From assembly GCA_016786705.1 (NCBI GenBank), contig JAEUVV010000003.1, forward strand, positions 310,001-374,000: 64,000 nt of DNA, in the 5' to 3' direction. This stretch comes from Taibaiella sp. Its GTDB lineage: Bacteria > Bacteroidota > Bacteroidia > Chitinophagales > Chitinophagaceae. The notes below the pieces were generated by a model. The model did no database searches. It was not told the origin of the DNA and saw only the letters and a list, made by a program, of their open reading frames with translations. Positions within the stretch are counted from its first letter, which is position 1. Each line of letters starts with the position of its first letter. Made by a program: the position numbers and the translations under genes. Positions 40,951 to 50,852 of the stretch are shown piece by piece.

Positions 40951-42720
40951 ATGTTCCGTACACACAATTGTGGTGAATTAAACATAAACAATATTGGTGC
41001 AACCGTTACCCTGAGTGGTTGGGTGCAGGTGATCAAGAAACTGGGTAGCATTACTTTCATTAACCTGCGCGACCGTTATGGCCTGACGCAGTTGTTTTTT
41101 AATGAAGCCATGACCGAAACACTCAATCAAAATCCTTTAGGCCGCGAGTTCGTGGTACAGGCGACCGGTAAAGTGATCGAGCGCAGCAGCAAGAACCCGA
41201 AAATGCCGACCGGCGATATCGAGATCGAAGTAAGTGAATACAAGATACTGAACAAATCATTGACACCGCCGTTTACTATTGAAGACGAAACGGATGGCGG
41301 TGAAGAATTAAGAATGAAATACCGCTACCTGGACCTGCGCCGTAATCCTTTACGCCGCAACCTGGAGCTACGCTACCAGGTGGGCCGCGCAGCGCGTAAT
41401 TATTTACATGAGCAAGGCTTCCTGGATATAGAAACCCCGTTCCTGATCCGCTCAACACCGGAAGGAGCAAGAGATTTCGTGGTGCCTTCCCGTATGAATG
41501 AAGGCCAGTTCTATGCCCTGCCCCAGTCCCCGCAGACCTTCAAGCAATTGTTGATGGTAAGCGGCTATGACCGTTATTACCAGATCGTGAAATGTTTCCG
41601 GGATGAGGACCTCAGAGCGGACCGGCAACCGGAATTTACCCAGATCGACTGTGAAATGAGCTTCGTAGAGCAGGAAGATATCCTGAATACTTTTGAAGGC
41701 ATGTTCAAATATATTTTCAAGGAGATCAAAGGCCTGGAAATTACAGAAGCATTCCCGAGAATGACCTATAAAGATGCCATGTGGCACTATGGTAATGACA
41801 AGCCGGATATCCGCTTCGAAATGAAGATCAACAATCTTAAAGTAAACAACGAGGTCTTTTGTGAAGCCCTGAACGGTGTAGACTTTAAAGTAACTGATGA
41901 AGCAGCCTCTATCCTGGCGATCGCGGTACCTAACGGATCGGAGTATACCCGTAAACAAACCGACGAAATAACCGAGTGGGTGAAGCGCCCGCAAATCGGT
42001 ATGACCGGTATGCTGTTCATTAAATGTAATACGGACGGAACCTTTAAAAGCAGCGTAGATAAATTCTTTGATGAAGCCCGTCAAAAACAAATAGCGGAAC
42101 AATGTGGCGCCAAAGCCGGTGATATTATTTTGATCCTGGCCGGTGGCGAAGATAAGACGCGTGCGGCGATGGCCAATTTACGCCTGGAAATGGCGGAACG
42201 CCTGGGCTGGAGAAACCCGGAAAACTTTGCCCCGCTTTGGGTGATCGATTTTCCTTTATTTGAGCATAATGAAGAAGACGGAAGGTACTATGCCAAACAC
42301 CACCCGTTTACCGCGCCAAAACCGGAACAGGCAGAGCTAATGGACCAACCGGAACGTTTCGGTGAAATCAATGCCAATGCTTATGATATTGTGTTGAACG
42401 GTACAGAGATTGGCGGCGGCTCCATCCGGATCTATCAAAAAGAGATGCAGCAAAAAATGTTTGCCGCATTGGGCTTGAGCGAAGAAGAAGCTAAAGAGCA
42501 ATTCGGATTCCTGTTGGGAGCCTTTGAATATGGTGCGCCACCACATGGCGGACTTGCATTCGGGTTTGACCGTCTTTGTGCCTTATTGGGCGGGGATGAA
42601 AGTATCCGGGAGTACATCGCTTTCCCTAAAAACAATTCAGGTAGGGATGTAATGCTGGATGCGCCGTCTAGGCTCGACGCAAAACAGCTGGATGAGTTGC
42701 AACTAAGTGTAAAAGCATAA
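40951..42720 (+). CDS. aspS: Aspartyl-tRNA synthetase
   Basis: A 589-residue class II synthetase in the bacterial form. It has an N-terminal OB-fold anticodon domain (residues 1 to about 105), motif 2 ([10 protein letters not shown]), the bacterial GAD-type insertion (about 270-405) and motif 3 (G-G-L-A-F-G-F-D-R). The C-terminus is complete. The ATG at 40951 follows directly on AT-rich repeats. Confidence 0.97.
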   Translation: MFRTHNCGELNINNIGATVTLSGWVQVIKKLGSITFINLRDRYGLTQLFFNEAMTETLNQNPLGREFVVQATGKVIERSSKNPKMPTGDIEIEVSEYKILNKSLTPPFTIEDETDGGEELRMKYRYLDLRRNPLRRNLELRYQVGRAARNYLHEQGFLDIETPFLIRSTPEGARDFVVPSRMNEGQFYALPQSPQTFKQLLMVSGYDRYYQIVKCFRDEDLRADRQPEFTQIDCEMSFVEQEDILNTFEGMFKYIFKEIKGLEITEAFPRMTYKDAMWHYGNDKPDIRFEMKINNLKVNNEVFCEALNGVDFKVTDEAASILAIAVPNGSEYTRKQTDEITEWVKRPQIGMTGMLFIKCNTDGTFKSSVDKFFDEARQKQIAEQCGAKAGDIILILAGGEDKTRAAMANLRLEMAERLGWRNPENFAPLWVIDFPLFEHNEEDGRYYAKHHPFTAPKPEQAELMDQPERFGEINANAYDIVLNGTEIGGGSIRIYQKEMQQKMFAALGLSEEEAKEQFGFLLGAFEYGAPPHGGLAFGFDRLCALLGGDESIREYIAFPKNNSGRDVMLDAPSRLDAKQLDELQLSVKA

Positions 42721-42741
42721 AGGCTGTCTTTAAAATTTTAA

Positions 42742-42838
42742 GCTGCCCGGGTATTGTAAAATTTTTCATATTGAGCTTGTCGATCCGTCGATGCAACTCA
42801 GGATGATAAATGGACACACTTCCCGGGCAGCCCTTTTT
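42742..42838 (+). repeat. Inverted repeat and REP-like hairpin, probable aspS terminator
   Basis: A perfect 10-bp inverted repeat GCTGCCCGGG (42742-42751) / CCCGGGCAGC (42822-42831), followed by CCTTTTTAT. Between the arms, 42771-42805 contains a sequence resembling the dispersed 'GACAAGCTCA...CATCCTGA' intergenic repeats of Bacteroidota and can form its own weak hairpin (TCGATCCGTCGA). It may end aspS transcription. The nested design is unlike a simple terminator. Confidence 0.55.
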
Positions 42839-42980
42839 ATGCCCGGCCGGAATGTAGGTATATTTTTAAGAATATTTTATAGATTGATCTGGTTCCTGCA
42901 AAGTGCTGTACAGCCTGTCTTTTGCAGTGTCCTGCCTGAAATCGTAAAATTTACTTTAACCGCATAAAGCATTTAATCTT

Positions 42981-42988
42981 TACCTTTG
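42981..42988 (+). promoter_or_regulatory. -7 promoter element before rpiB
   Basis: TACCTTTG, 8 bases before the rpiB ATG. This leaves a very short or absent leader. No matching -33 TTTG is seen at the expected spacing. Confidence 0.45.
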
Positions 42989-42996
42989 CAAGCGTT

Positions 42997-43449
42997 ATGG
43001 AATTAAGTTTTAATAAAGCATTGCCCCTTGCGATCGGTTCAGATCATGCCGGTTTTGATTACAAAGAAAAATTAAAAGCCGTATTGACAGAATTAGGTTG
43101 GGAATTTGTAGACAAAGGTACCCACTCTACCGACAGTACGGACTATCCTGATTATGCACATCCCGTAGCTACGATGGTAGAAAACGGGGAAGCGGCAGCA
43201 GGTATCCTGATCTGCGGAAGTGGTAACGGCGTTTGTATGACGGCTAATAAGCACCAGGGCATCCGTGCGGCACTTTGCTGGACTAAAGAACTGGCTGAGC
43301 TCGCCCGCCAGCATAATAACGCTAATGTGTTGTGCATGCCGGAGCGTTTCGTGGATTTTGAGACCGCAAAAGCGATGGCCACTGCTTTCCTGACTACAGA
43401 TTTCGAAGGCGGCCGCCATGAAAGAAGAGCAGAGAAGATCAGTTTGTAG
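42997..43449 (+). CDS. rpiB: Ribose-5-phosphate isomerase B
   Basis: A 150-residue LacA/RpiB family protein with G-S-D-H-A-G-F near the start, the catalytic Cys in I-C-G-S-G-N-G and the conserved A-R-Q-H-N-N-A-N and E-G-G-R-H segments. It interconverts ribose-5-phosphate and ribulose-5-phosphate. tatC follows after 32 bases in the same direction. Confidence 0.95.
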   Translation: MELSFNKALPLAIGSDHAGFDYKEKLKAVLTELGWEFVDKGTHSTDSTDYPDYAHPVATMVENGEAAAGILICGSGNGVCMTANKHQGIRAALCWTKELAELARQHNNANVLCMPERFVDFETAKAMATAFLTTDFEGGRHERRAEKISL

Positions 43450-43481
43450 TCTTTGATTATTTATTTTAAACAGCTACTTCG

Positions 43482-44348
43482 TTGAGCATTATAGATAAGT
43501 TTTTAGCAAAACGGGCTGCCGGTAATCCGGGAGCAGAAATGGCTTTTGTCGATCATATAGAAGTATTACGCTGGCACATTGTAAGGGCGCTGGCTGCGAT
43601 CATCATTTGCTCGATCCTGGTATTTATAAATATTGAATGGATATTTGATAAAGTGATCCTGGGGCCCGCCTCGGCAGACTTTATTGCCTATAAATGGTTT
43701 TGCTGGCTAGGAAAGGTATTGCATATTGACGCTCTTTGCATGGAGTCTATTAATGTGCAGTTCCAGAATACGCAATTGAGCGGTCAGTTTATGATGAGCT
43801 TCTCCTCCTCTTTTATGATCGGTTTTATTGTGGCTTTCCCATATGTTTTCTGGGAATTCTGGAAATTTATGAAACCTGCTTTAAAAGAAAATGAACTGAA
43901 GCATACCCGGGGTATTGTTTTCTGGGCTACGCTTTTGTTCTTTATCGGGGTCTTGTTCTCCTATTTTATCATTGCGCCTTTTACCATTAACTTTTTTGCC
44001 AGCTATACCCTCAGCCCGCAATTCGATAATATCATTACGATCGCGAACTATTATGATACCATGAGCGACCTGATCTTCGGTATGGGTATTGTGTTCGAAT
44101 TGCCCATCCTGGTGTACATCCTGGCCAAAGCCGGTATTCTGACACCATCTTTTATGCGGGATAAGCGCCGTTACGCGATTGTAATTATCATGTTGCTGGC
44201 CGCGATAATCACCCCGCCGGATTGGTTCAGTATCTTCCTGGTAGCGATTCCACTGGTTGGCTTGTATGAAGCAAGTATCCTGGTAACCGCAAGGTTGAAC
44301 CGGAAAAAAATAAAAGAAGAGAAAGAAAATGAAACATTACCCTGGTAA
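43482..44348 (+). CDS. tatC: Sec-independent protein translocase TatC
   Basis: A 288-residue protein with six membrane segments. The N-terminal F-V-D-H-I-E-V-L-R-W and the cytoplasmic loop F-W-E-F-W-K-F-M-K-P-A-L are the conserved signal-peptide-binding parts of TatC. It is the receptor of the twin-arginine export pathway. The start is a TTG at 43482; no ATG gives a sensible N-terminus. tatA is not in the window. A terminator follows immediately. Confidence 0.95.
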   Translation: MSIIDKFLAKRAAGNPGAEMAFVDHIEVLRWHIVRALAAIIICSILVFINIEWIFDKVILGPASADFIAYKWFCWLGKVLHIDALCMESINVQFQNTQLSGQFMMSFSSSFMIGFIVAFPYVFWEFWKFMKPALKENELKHTRGIVFWATLLFFIGVLFSYFIIAPFTINFFASYTLSPQFDNIITIANYYDTMSDLIFGMGIVFELPILVYILAKAGILTPSFMRDKRRYAIVIIMLLAAIITPPDWFSIFLVAIPLVGLYEASILVTARLNRKKIKEEKENETLPW

Positions 44349-44366
44349 TGAGTTTTAATAGTATTG

Positions 44367-44396
44367 AAAAGGACCTGGTGCAAACCGGGTCCTTTT
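44367..44396. terminator. Bidirectional terminator between tatC and exported lipoprotein gene
   Basis: Stem AAAAGGACC / GGTCCTTTT with A- and T-runs on both sides. It reaches the stop codon of the convergent gene at 44395. Confidence 0.85.
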
Positions 44397-45432
44397 ATTT
44401 TTGTTCTTTTATTACCGATTCATATTTTTTAAAGAGGACGGTATCGTAGTGGAAATAGCTGAACCCTTTTATGTTTTTTTCTTTCCGGGATACTAAATCG
44501 ATGGCTGCTTCCAGGTCATGTGCCGAAGGCCATTCGGACCTAAGTATATCCCCTACCCGGATATATTGACCAGCGATAACCGTATCCTTGATGGCCATAT
44601 ATTTATTGCTGTTTGCCTTCCGGGCAAAATGCGCCTTACCCAGCTGATCTTCGGTAAGGTATAAGATATGCTGGTAGGTGCCGTTCCGGAACCAGGCCAT
44701 CCAGCCGAAACAGGGTAAAGCGATGTGCAAGGGCTTGGGGTATGCTTGCTGATTACCCAGGTAAGTTCTGAACTCATTTACATCAAGAATAGAATTGACG
44801 GTATTAAAGTCCTTTATTTTTCCAAGGTTATAGCACATCAGGCTCAGTTCGTCTACCGGCGGTACGCCCATCTGGCCGGGATATTTATAGGGGTACATGC
44901 GCAGGGTTGCGGAGAGCTTGATCTGCGGGTTTAAAGCTTTCAATTCCTGCAGGAAATAGAAATAGCGGTCTTTGCTGGACCGGGTCCAGTCACAGTCGAT
45001 CTGCAGGGTGTTCCATTCCGGTATTTTATCTTTATACAACACATTTAACTGCCGGTAATAGCTTTTGATATACCGGTCAATATCCAGGGCCAGTTGCCGG
45101 GATGCCGCTGAATCCATATTCAGGAAACAATTGTTGTTAATGAATACTACAGGTGTATGTGGCAGATTCCAGGCCTGTTCCAGCGCTTTGGACTGGTCCA
45201 GTCTTGCTTTCGGGCTTGCTTTCCCTGATTGCGGGTCGAAAGCTACATCCATCAGTTTTACATAAAAATGCTGAAACCCATAGTGACGTAAGACTTGGGT
45301 ATCCAGGTCATTTTGCGGCCCATTATATTTCCAGTAGTATACACTTTTGATTTTAGCTTCCTTCCGGTCCGCGTTGTTGCAGGCGCAAAGGATAGCAATA
45401 AAAAGCGTCCATAAGATCAGTGACTTGCTCAT
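44395..45432 (-). CDS. Lipoprotein with TIM-barrel-like glycosidase-type domain, uncharacterised
   Basis: About 345 residues starting M-S-K-S-L-I-L-W, with a lipobox (I-L-C-A-C). The body looks alpha/beta, with Q-I-D-C-D-W-T-R-S-S-K-D-R-Y and repeated hydrophobic strands ending in acidic residues (L-S-L-M-C-Y-N-L-G), as in glycoside-hydrolase-like TIM barrels. I do not assign a family. Its ATG overlaps the stop of the large exported protein upstream by 4 bases, so the two form a coupled pair. Confidence 0.75.
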   Translation of the reverse strand: MSKSLILWTLFIAILCACNNADRKEAKIKSVYYWKYNGPQNDLDTQVLRHYGFQHFYVKLMDVAFDPQSGKASPKARLDQSKALEQAWNLPHTPVVFINNNCFLNMDSAASRQLALDIDRYIKSYYRQLNVLYKDKIPEWNTLQIDCDWTRSSKDRYFYFLQELKALNPQIKLSATLRMYPYKYPGQMGVPPVDELSLMCYNLGKIKDFNTVNSILDVNEFRTYLGNQQAYPKPLHIALPCFGWMAWFRNGTYQHILYLTEDQLGKAHFARKANSNKYMAIKDTVIAGQYIRVGDILRSEWPSAHDLEAAIDLVSRKEKNIKGFSYFHYDTVLFKKYESVIKEQK

Positions 45433-47879
45433 AAGTCTATATCGGCACAATAAGAAGCGGCCGCCTCATAAGCTTTGGTGCCGGCAAAGTATTTCCGCAG
45501 CATTTTTACATTTTGCGTAGCAGGTCTTTTTTCATCATAATTGTAGTCGGGCTTTTGATCTGAAAGTATCAGTGCCAATTCTTTATACAGGTATGCAGCT
45601 GCCTGCAGCTCTTTGTTCTTGCTGAGCTTAAGCGCTTTGTCATAGGCGATCATTGCTGACTTTGCACCATAGTAATTATCACCGTAAGCTATAGTATTAG
45701 GATAAAAAGTATAGGTATAAAAGTTCCCGGAGTTTTCCCTGTTTTCCTGGCCGAAATTACCATAGCTCAGCATCATCCAGAACAGGCCGTTTTTGGTCAT
45801 GTTGAGTTTGCAGTTGCCAAGTTGAATATAACAGGCAGCCTTCTGCTCATTGCTCAGTCCCGGTTTATTAAGTGCGTCAACAATCGCGACAATATCAGCG
45901 ACAATGTCGGCTTTAGAGGTCTTTTTGTAGTATTTGCTCCGTGTCTTTTCCCAAGGAGCATAAGTACGCAGGTCTGAAATGCCGGTGAATGGAAGGTAGT
46001 CGGCATAATGATAATTATCGTTCCAGAATTCCTGGTCCATGGATTGAAAGACTTTCAGGGCATCCTGATAGCGTTCCATCCGCATGTATTTAGTGCCTAT
46101 CAGGTCTTTGTACACCTGGTCGTCCGGCCATTGTGCCGGGCTTACGTACAGCTCAAAGGCGGTTTTATTTTGTCTGGCCTTAAAGGCTATCAGTGCTTCC
46201 AGGTCCTGCGGGCTAGCATTCCTGTCCCAGAACGCGATCTGCTTATAGTTCATTTTCGGGGATACGGAATTCGGTTTTTTTTGCGGCGGATATGCATCGT
46301 CCCAGCTGGTTTCCCAGCCGTCATATATGTTTCTCTGGTGATGAGATTTGTTGTACAATAACCCTGCAGTATTGATCAATCCTTTTTCCTGGAATTTTTT
46401 ACTGAGGACTAAAAATAATTCGGACAGGTCATCCTCGTTTTCTGCAAGTTTACCCTCATTGTCGCTTATATTAGGTGAAGGGGCAGCATCAAATGCCTGG
46501 AGCCATTGTAAGAGGCGGGCCTGCACCTCCGGCTTATTGATATCTTCAGTATTGGTACAAAGTATAATTGATTCTATGAGCCACTGTTTATAATAAATGG
46601 AAGTGTCCGGGAGCGTAATTCCTGCTAATGCCCGGGTGGCAGCGGTGTAGTTGCCCCTGATATTATAGAGGTGGGCTTGTGCCAGCTTCAGGAAGTCTTT
46701 GTCCGCGAAGTGGGCATCAGCCATTTTAGCCATTAAGGTGCATAGCCCATCCACGTACTCAAGATCTTTTTCCCGGTTTGCAGCAATCAGTACCTTCTGT
46801 TGCGCCTCATCTTCAGTATACCCTTTATTCCAGTAAGAAAAGGTAGGCTTACCTTCATAATTGATGCCCAGGCTGGAGAACCCTAAAAAAGTGTAGGACC
46901 AGATCCAGTCTTCTATTTTGTTGATTTCCCTGGAGAGCAGCAAAGGAAGGTATTTACTATCGGGGTTCACCTGGTGCAAGGCTACTATTATAGCTCCTGC
47001 CCGACCCGTTGTATAGATACCTTGCATCGCCAGGACGACTTCTTTCAGGTAAGGATCTTTTTCTTCTTGAATAATTTCAGTTAAGAAATCGGATTCTATT
47101 TTATTGAAAGCGGCGACTTTCTTTTCTTCAGATAAATCAAAGGCACGTAACAGGCAAACATTGCGTTTGAATTGATCCTGTTGTAATAAGCCATAAAAAT
47201 AATAGCCCCAGCCTTTGACCACGCTCTGCCCGGGCTCAATATAAGTTTCAAAGGCTTTTAGATAAGGGGAAAGATTATGTGGTTCTTTCACATAATAGAC
47301 CGTTTTGATTGCCTGGAAAGCGTAACGGGTTTTGAGAAAAGTATTTTTTGTTTGATGCGTCCTGTCTAAAGCGGTTTGGGACAGCTTGTCAAGCGCTATA
47401 CTGTTGGTATCCAGCAGGCTTGCCGTCCAGGGATCACCCCGGTAGAATTGCGCTGCCTCCATCTGCTTGGCCAGTACGAAATAATCGAGATAAGCTTTGT
47501 TTTTCTTTTTTAATAGCCAGTTGGTAAAACTATTTTCTTTAAATGCAGCCCAGTTCTTTTGTTCATAAGCATTCAGGAAAGAATCCGGGGCGCAGTTATA
47601 CTGAACCGAATAAATATCATCCAAACTTACGCCAGTCCCGGTAATCTGCTGCCACTCCTGGCAATTGCGCTTATAGTCTTTTCCAGTAGGATCCGGTGCA
47701 TTACTATTTAAAAAATACTCGGAGTAGAAAAACGGTTCAAAGCCTTCCTGGCCGTTGATACCATTACGGAACAGGGCGAACCTTGCTTCATCGGGATAAA
47801 GCGAAGGGCCACAGGCCCATAGCAGATTAGGCAAGATGCAACATATAAATAGAACAATACTCTTAAAGATTGGTCTCAT
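45429..47879 (-). CDS. Large exported protein with TPR-like C-terminal repeats, uncharacterised
   Basis: About 816 residues. It has an N-terminal signal-peptide-like helix (I-F-K-S-I-V-L-F-I-C-C-I-L-P-N-L-L-W-A-C-G); the Cys just after it might be lipidated, although the lipobox is poor. The rest is mainly helical, rich in Tyr/Trp/Asp, with TPR-like units (for example A-C-Y-I-Q-L-G-N-C-K and A-L-K-L-S-K-N-K-E-L-Q-A-A-A-Y). No catalytic motif is recognised. The ATG at 47879 is chosen over a TTG four codons upstream. It is translationally coupled to the lipoprotein gene after it; the pair may form an envelope complex. Confidence 0.75.
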   Translation of the reverse strand: MRPIFKSIVLFICCILPNLLWACGPSLYPDEARFALFRNGINGQEGFEPFFYSEYFLNSNAPDPTGKDYKRNCQEWQQITGTGVSLDDIYSVQYNCAPDSFLNAYEQKNWAAFKENSFTNWLLKKKNKAYLDYFVLAKQMEAAQFYRGDPWTASLLDTNSIALDKLSQTALDRTHQTKNTFLKTRYAFQAIKTVYYVKEPHNLSPYLKAFETYIEPGQSVVKGWGYYFYGLLQQDQFKRNVCLLRAFDLSEEKKVAAFNKIESDFLTEIIQEEKDPYLKEVVLAMQGIYTTGRAGAIIVALHQVNPDSKYLPLLLSREINKIEDWIWSYTFLGFSSLGINYEGKPTFSYWNKGYTEDEAQQKVLIAANREKDLEYVDGLCTLMAKMADAHFADKDFLKLAQAHLYNIRGNYTAATRALAGITLPDTSIYYKQWLIESIILCTNTEDINKPEVQARLLQWLQAFDAAPSPNISDNEGKLAENEDDLSELFLVLSKKFQEKGLINTAGLLYNKSHHQRNIYDGWETSWDDAYPPQKKPNSVSPKMNYKQIAFWDRNASPQDLEALIAFKARQNKTAFELYVSPAQWPDDQVYKDLIGTKYMRMERYQDALKVFQSMDQEFWNDNYHYADYLPFTGISDLRTYAPWEKTRSKYYKKTSKADIVADIVAIVDALNKPGLSNEQKAACYIQLGNCKLNMTKNGLFWMMLSYGNFGQENRENSGNFYTYTFYPNTIAYGDNYYGAKSAMIAYDKALKLSKNKELQAAAYLYKELALILSDQKPDYNYDEKRPATQNVKMLRKYFAGTKAYEAAASYCADIDL

Positions 47880-47983
47880 AATAAATTTCAATAGCTACAA
47901 ATCTAGAAATTAAAAATGAGATCAGTCCTTTTTAACAGGCGCTAAGTTTGTATTTTTACGCTTTCATATCATTGTTTCATATC

Positions 47984-48376
47984 ATGAAAGAATTTAAAAA
48001 GTACTTTATTATCCCCGCCCCACCCGAAGAAGTTTATCTTGCGCTTACCAATGAGCCAACCGTAATGCTGTGGACCGGGGCGCCGGCACAGGTTGATGCC
48101 CGGCCCGATGGGGAATTCTCGTTGTGGGATGATTCCATTGCCGGCAGGTTTATAGAACTGGAGCCTAGTAAAAAAATTGTACAGGAATGGTATTTCGGCG
48201 AGCAGGAAGCGGCTTCCATCGTTACTATGAAATTACATGAAGATAAAAAAGGCACTTCCCTGGAAGTACGCCATATCAATATTCCCGATGAGGCTTATGA
48301 AGATATCCTTGAGGGTTGGGAAGATCCTTACATGGCTTCGCTGATCGATTTTTATACGGATGACGGGGAAGAGTAA
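47984..48376 (+). CDS. AHSA1/START-like domain protein
   Basis: A SRPBCC-fold protein of about 130 residues (M-K-E-F-K-K-Y-F) with the AHSA1 pattern: P-A-P-P-E-E-V-Y-L-A-L-T-N near the front, G-R-F-I-E-L-E-P-S-K-K-I-V-Q-E-W in the middle, and a C-terminal helix with G-W-E-D-P. Members bind hydrophobic ligands or act as Hsp90 co-chaperone-like proteins; the role here is unknown. The ATG at 47984 fits the family start; upstream in-frame residues look like non-coding extension. Confidence 0.85.
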   Translation: MKEFKKYFIIPAPPEEVYLALTNEPTVMLWTGAPAQVDARPDGEFSLWDDSIAGRFIELEPSKKIVQEWYFGEQEAASIVTMKLHEDKKGTSLEVRHINIPDEAYEDILEGWEDPYMASLIDFYTDDGEE

Positions 48377-48477
48377 AACCTGGCGCGCGGCCCGCTCATC
48401 ACTATAAAGGAATTAAATAATGGGAAAAGATGCAGTAAAGGCATGCTTTTTGCAACGGATATTAAAAATACCTGATT

Positions 48478-49188
48478 ATGGATCGATTCAAGCCAGGCTT
48501 AAATAACCTGATCATTTATATCATTATACTGCTCAGCGCCTGGAATTGCTACCAGGAACTGCAAACGCTGAATGTGCTTTCCATGGCCGTTTCCATTATC
48601 GGCTTAATCGCTGCCGCCTTATACTTTCTGGATAAAAAAGGATATAAAAGCCTGGTTTGGATATGGACCGCCGCACAGGTGGTCATCATCACGACCTTTC
48701 GCCTGGACCCTGAAAATGAGAGCGGGATTGAGGTCTCTAAATATGTTGTTTATGATTGCAGCCAGGTTATTAACCTGGTTTTTGGACTGAGTTTTAAAGC
48801 CGGCAATACCAGGATTGCCATTGATTTCAATGCTTTGGTACTCCTCTATTTTTTCCTGTTAAAGCAATTGAAGACAAGCGCTCATATCGGTAAGTCTTAT
48901 GTGCTGGCCGCGCAGTCCGGTAGCCCGCTTGAGGTACAGGGCTTAGGTGACCTTGCTGTTATGATTACCGATAAGGTAGTAGTGGACGGGAATCAAAATT
49001 GGCTGGCCGGCAACCTGAGCGCCCCTATAGTATTAAATGGAAAAGAATATGACCGGGTGGTAATACAGGTGGAAGATAGCCTGCTCTCTAATTTTATATG
49101 GGCAGTGCCTTCAGATTATAAGCTCAATAAAAAAGCCAATTCCTCCGTAACTTTCGAAGCGGCGAACTGGCTTTATCTAAAAATGTAA
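48478..49188 (+). CDS. Uncharacterised membrane protein
   Basis: A 236-residue protein with four hydrophobic segments in the first 130 residues (about 10-22, 35-50, 58-72, 118-128) and a soluble C-terminal part of about 100 residues with alternating beta strands. No motif is recognised. It is convergent with oxyR, whose stop is 6 bases away. Confidence 0.65.
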   Translation: MDRFKPGLNNLIIYIIILLSAWNCYQELQTLNVLSMAVSIIGLIAAALYFLDKKGYKSLVWIWTAAQVVIITTFRLDPENESGIEVSKYVVYDCSQVINLVFGLSFKAGNTRIAIDFNALVLLYFFLLKQLKTSAHIGKSYVLAAQSGSPLEVQGLGDLAVMITDKVVVDGNQNWLAGNLSAPIVLNGKEYDRVVIQVEDSLLSNFIWAVPSDYKLNKKANSSVTFEAANWLYLKM

Positions 49189-49194
49189 AGTGCT

Positions 49195-50151
49195 TTACAG
49201 TTTTGCGGTCTGTATCCGTAACACTTTACGGTCTGATTTCTGTACTTTCATTTTTTCAGGAATGAGGTGTAAGATCTCGTCCATTAAGGTTTGCAGGATA
49301 GATAATTTCACGAAATGCGTATTGGTAACTAAAGAGATCTCGCGTTCCGGTTGCGGGTCTTTAAAGTAACGGATATTGTCCAGGTAGTCTTCTTTAAACT
49401 CGAAAGTGGCCAGCTCCGGCAACACGGTCACGCCACCATTGGTATCTACCATTTTACGCAGCATGTCTACACTACCCGATTCGTAGCGGTAAGGCTTCTC
49501 ATCCTGCAGCTGGTTGATATTATCCGCGCAGAGGTTTAAGACCTGGTTGCGCAAACAGTTGCCTTCATTCAGCAACCACAGGTTGTTCAGGTCGATATCG
49601 GCAGGCTCTATGGTACGCTTACTTAAAGCGCTGTCACCGGTAGCGAAATAGCCCACCAGGGGTTCAAAGAACAAAGGATATTCTTTTATTTGCTGCATTT
49701 CCAGGGGCGTGCTTAACAAACCGGCGTCCAGCTCATCCTTTTGTAAGGCCGTGACGATATCTTCCGTTTGCATTTCGGTCACGATCAGCTTTACTTTTGG
49801 AAATTTATCTACATAAGCGGCTAAGAACTTAGGTAAAATATAAGGTGCGATGGTTGGTATGATACCCAGTTTGAAAGTGCCCCAGATATCTTCTTTGCTT
49901 TGCTGGATGATCTCCTCGATCTTTCCGGCTTCTGATAAGATTATTTTTGCCTGTTCTACAAGACGCTGGCCAATATCCGTAGGGCTGATCGGGTGTTTGT
50001 TCCGGTCAAAGATCTTCACCCCGAGCTCGTCTTCCAGTTTCTGGATCTGCATACTGAGTGTAGGTTGTGTCACGAAGCTTTTTTCAGCTGCGGCGACAAA
50101 ACTTTTATAAGTGGCGACGGAAACCACGTATTCTAATTGCGTTAGCGTCAT
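49195..50151 (-). CDS. oxyR: OxyR peroxide-sensing LysR-type regulator
   Basis: A 318-residue LysR-family protein with an N-terminal winged helix (T-Q-P-T-L-S-M-Q-I-Q-K-L-E, about residues 28-40). In the sensor domain, two cysteines eight residues apart (C-L-R-N-Q-V-L-N-L-C) fall at residues 199 and 208, the same positions as the redox pair of E. coli OxyR. It senses hydrogen peroxide and activates catalase/peroxiredoxin-type genes. The position next to a PaaI-type thioesterase has no obvious meaning. Confidence 0.94.
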   Translation of the reverse strand: MTLTQLEYVVSVATYKSFVAAAEKSFVTQPTLSMQIQKLEDELGVKIFDRNKHPISPTDIGQRLVEQAKIILSEAGKIEEIIQQSKEDIWGTFKLGIIPTIAPYILPKFLAAYVDKFPKVKLIVTEMQTEDIVTALQKDELDAGLLSTPLEMQQIKEYPLFFEPLVGYFATGDSALSKRTIEPADIDLNNLWLLNEGNCLRNQVLNLCADNINQLQDEKPYRYESGSVDMLRKMVDTNGGVTVLPELATFEFKEDYLDNIRYFKDPQPEREISLVTNTHFVKLSILQTLMDEILHLIPEKMKVQKSDRKVLRIQTAKL

Positions 50152-50243
50152 AATGATTGAAGATAAGGATACAAACTTAGCAGAAAAAAGTCAACCCGGG
50201 GTCAATTTTAACTACTTTTGTACCTTCAATTTATAAATTGATT

Positions 50244-50690
50244 ATGGCACAAGGATTGGAATTGCTGCAACAGCGAATTGGTACCGTTTTGAATGACACT
50301 TTATCGCCGGCCGGTAGCTGGCTGGGCTTTACACTGGAGTCGGTGAGCAAGGGCAAGGCGGTAGCCACATTGACCGTACGTCCCGAGATGTGTAATCCTT
50401 ACGGGAATATCCATGGCGGTATGATGTCTTTGGTGATAGATGAGATCATCGGTTTCGCGGTTATTTCTTTAAACGCGGAAAATCATTATACCAGCGTTAC
50501 CTTAAATGTAGATTTCCTGTATGCGATCAGGCGTGGGGAAACTTTAAGGGCCGAAGCAGAGGTGATCCGTTTTGGTAAAAAGATCATTAATGTGGATGTG
50601 CGGGTATATCATAACGACAATAGTATACTGCTGGCCAAGGCGACGAGCAACCTGACGGCGACGAATATGCCTATTTTACAGGAGCAATAA
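50244..50690 (+). CDS. PaaI-type hotdog thioesterase
   Basis: About 148 residues. The hotdog motif N-P-Y-G-N-I-H-G-G-M-M-S-L-V-I-D-E is that of PaaI/YbgC-like acyl-CoA thioesterases, with the conserved H-G-G and a later acidic residue. A -7-like TACTTTTG (50213-50220) lies just upstream. The ATG at 50244 is preferred to a TTG two codons earlier. It is divergent from oxyR, sharing a short intergenic space. Confidence 0.88.
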   Translation: MAQGLELLQQRIGTVLNDTLSPAGSWLGFTLESVSKGKAVATLTVRPEMCNPYGNIHGGMMSLVIDEIIGFAVISLNAENHYTSVTLNVDFLYAIRRGETLRAEAEVIRFGKKIINVDVRVYHNDNSILLAKATSNLTATNMPILQEQ

Positions 50691-50852
50691 AAGTAATCAG
50701 TCCTTCTTGGAATGCGTTAAGCTGTATCTGGCAGACAATTTGTAAGAGTGCCTGGAGTTTTTACCTGGTGTTCCATTCCCCAAAATTCAATAATGTATTT
50801 TTCAAAAAGGGAAATGGAAGGCTATTGATTAAAATGTTGTTTTAAATGGATG

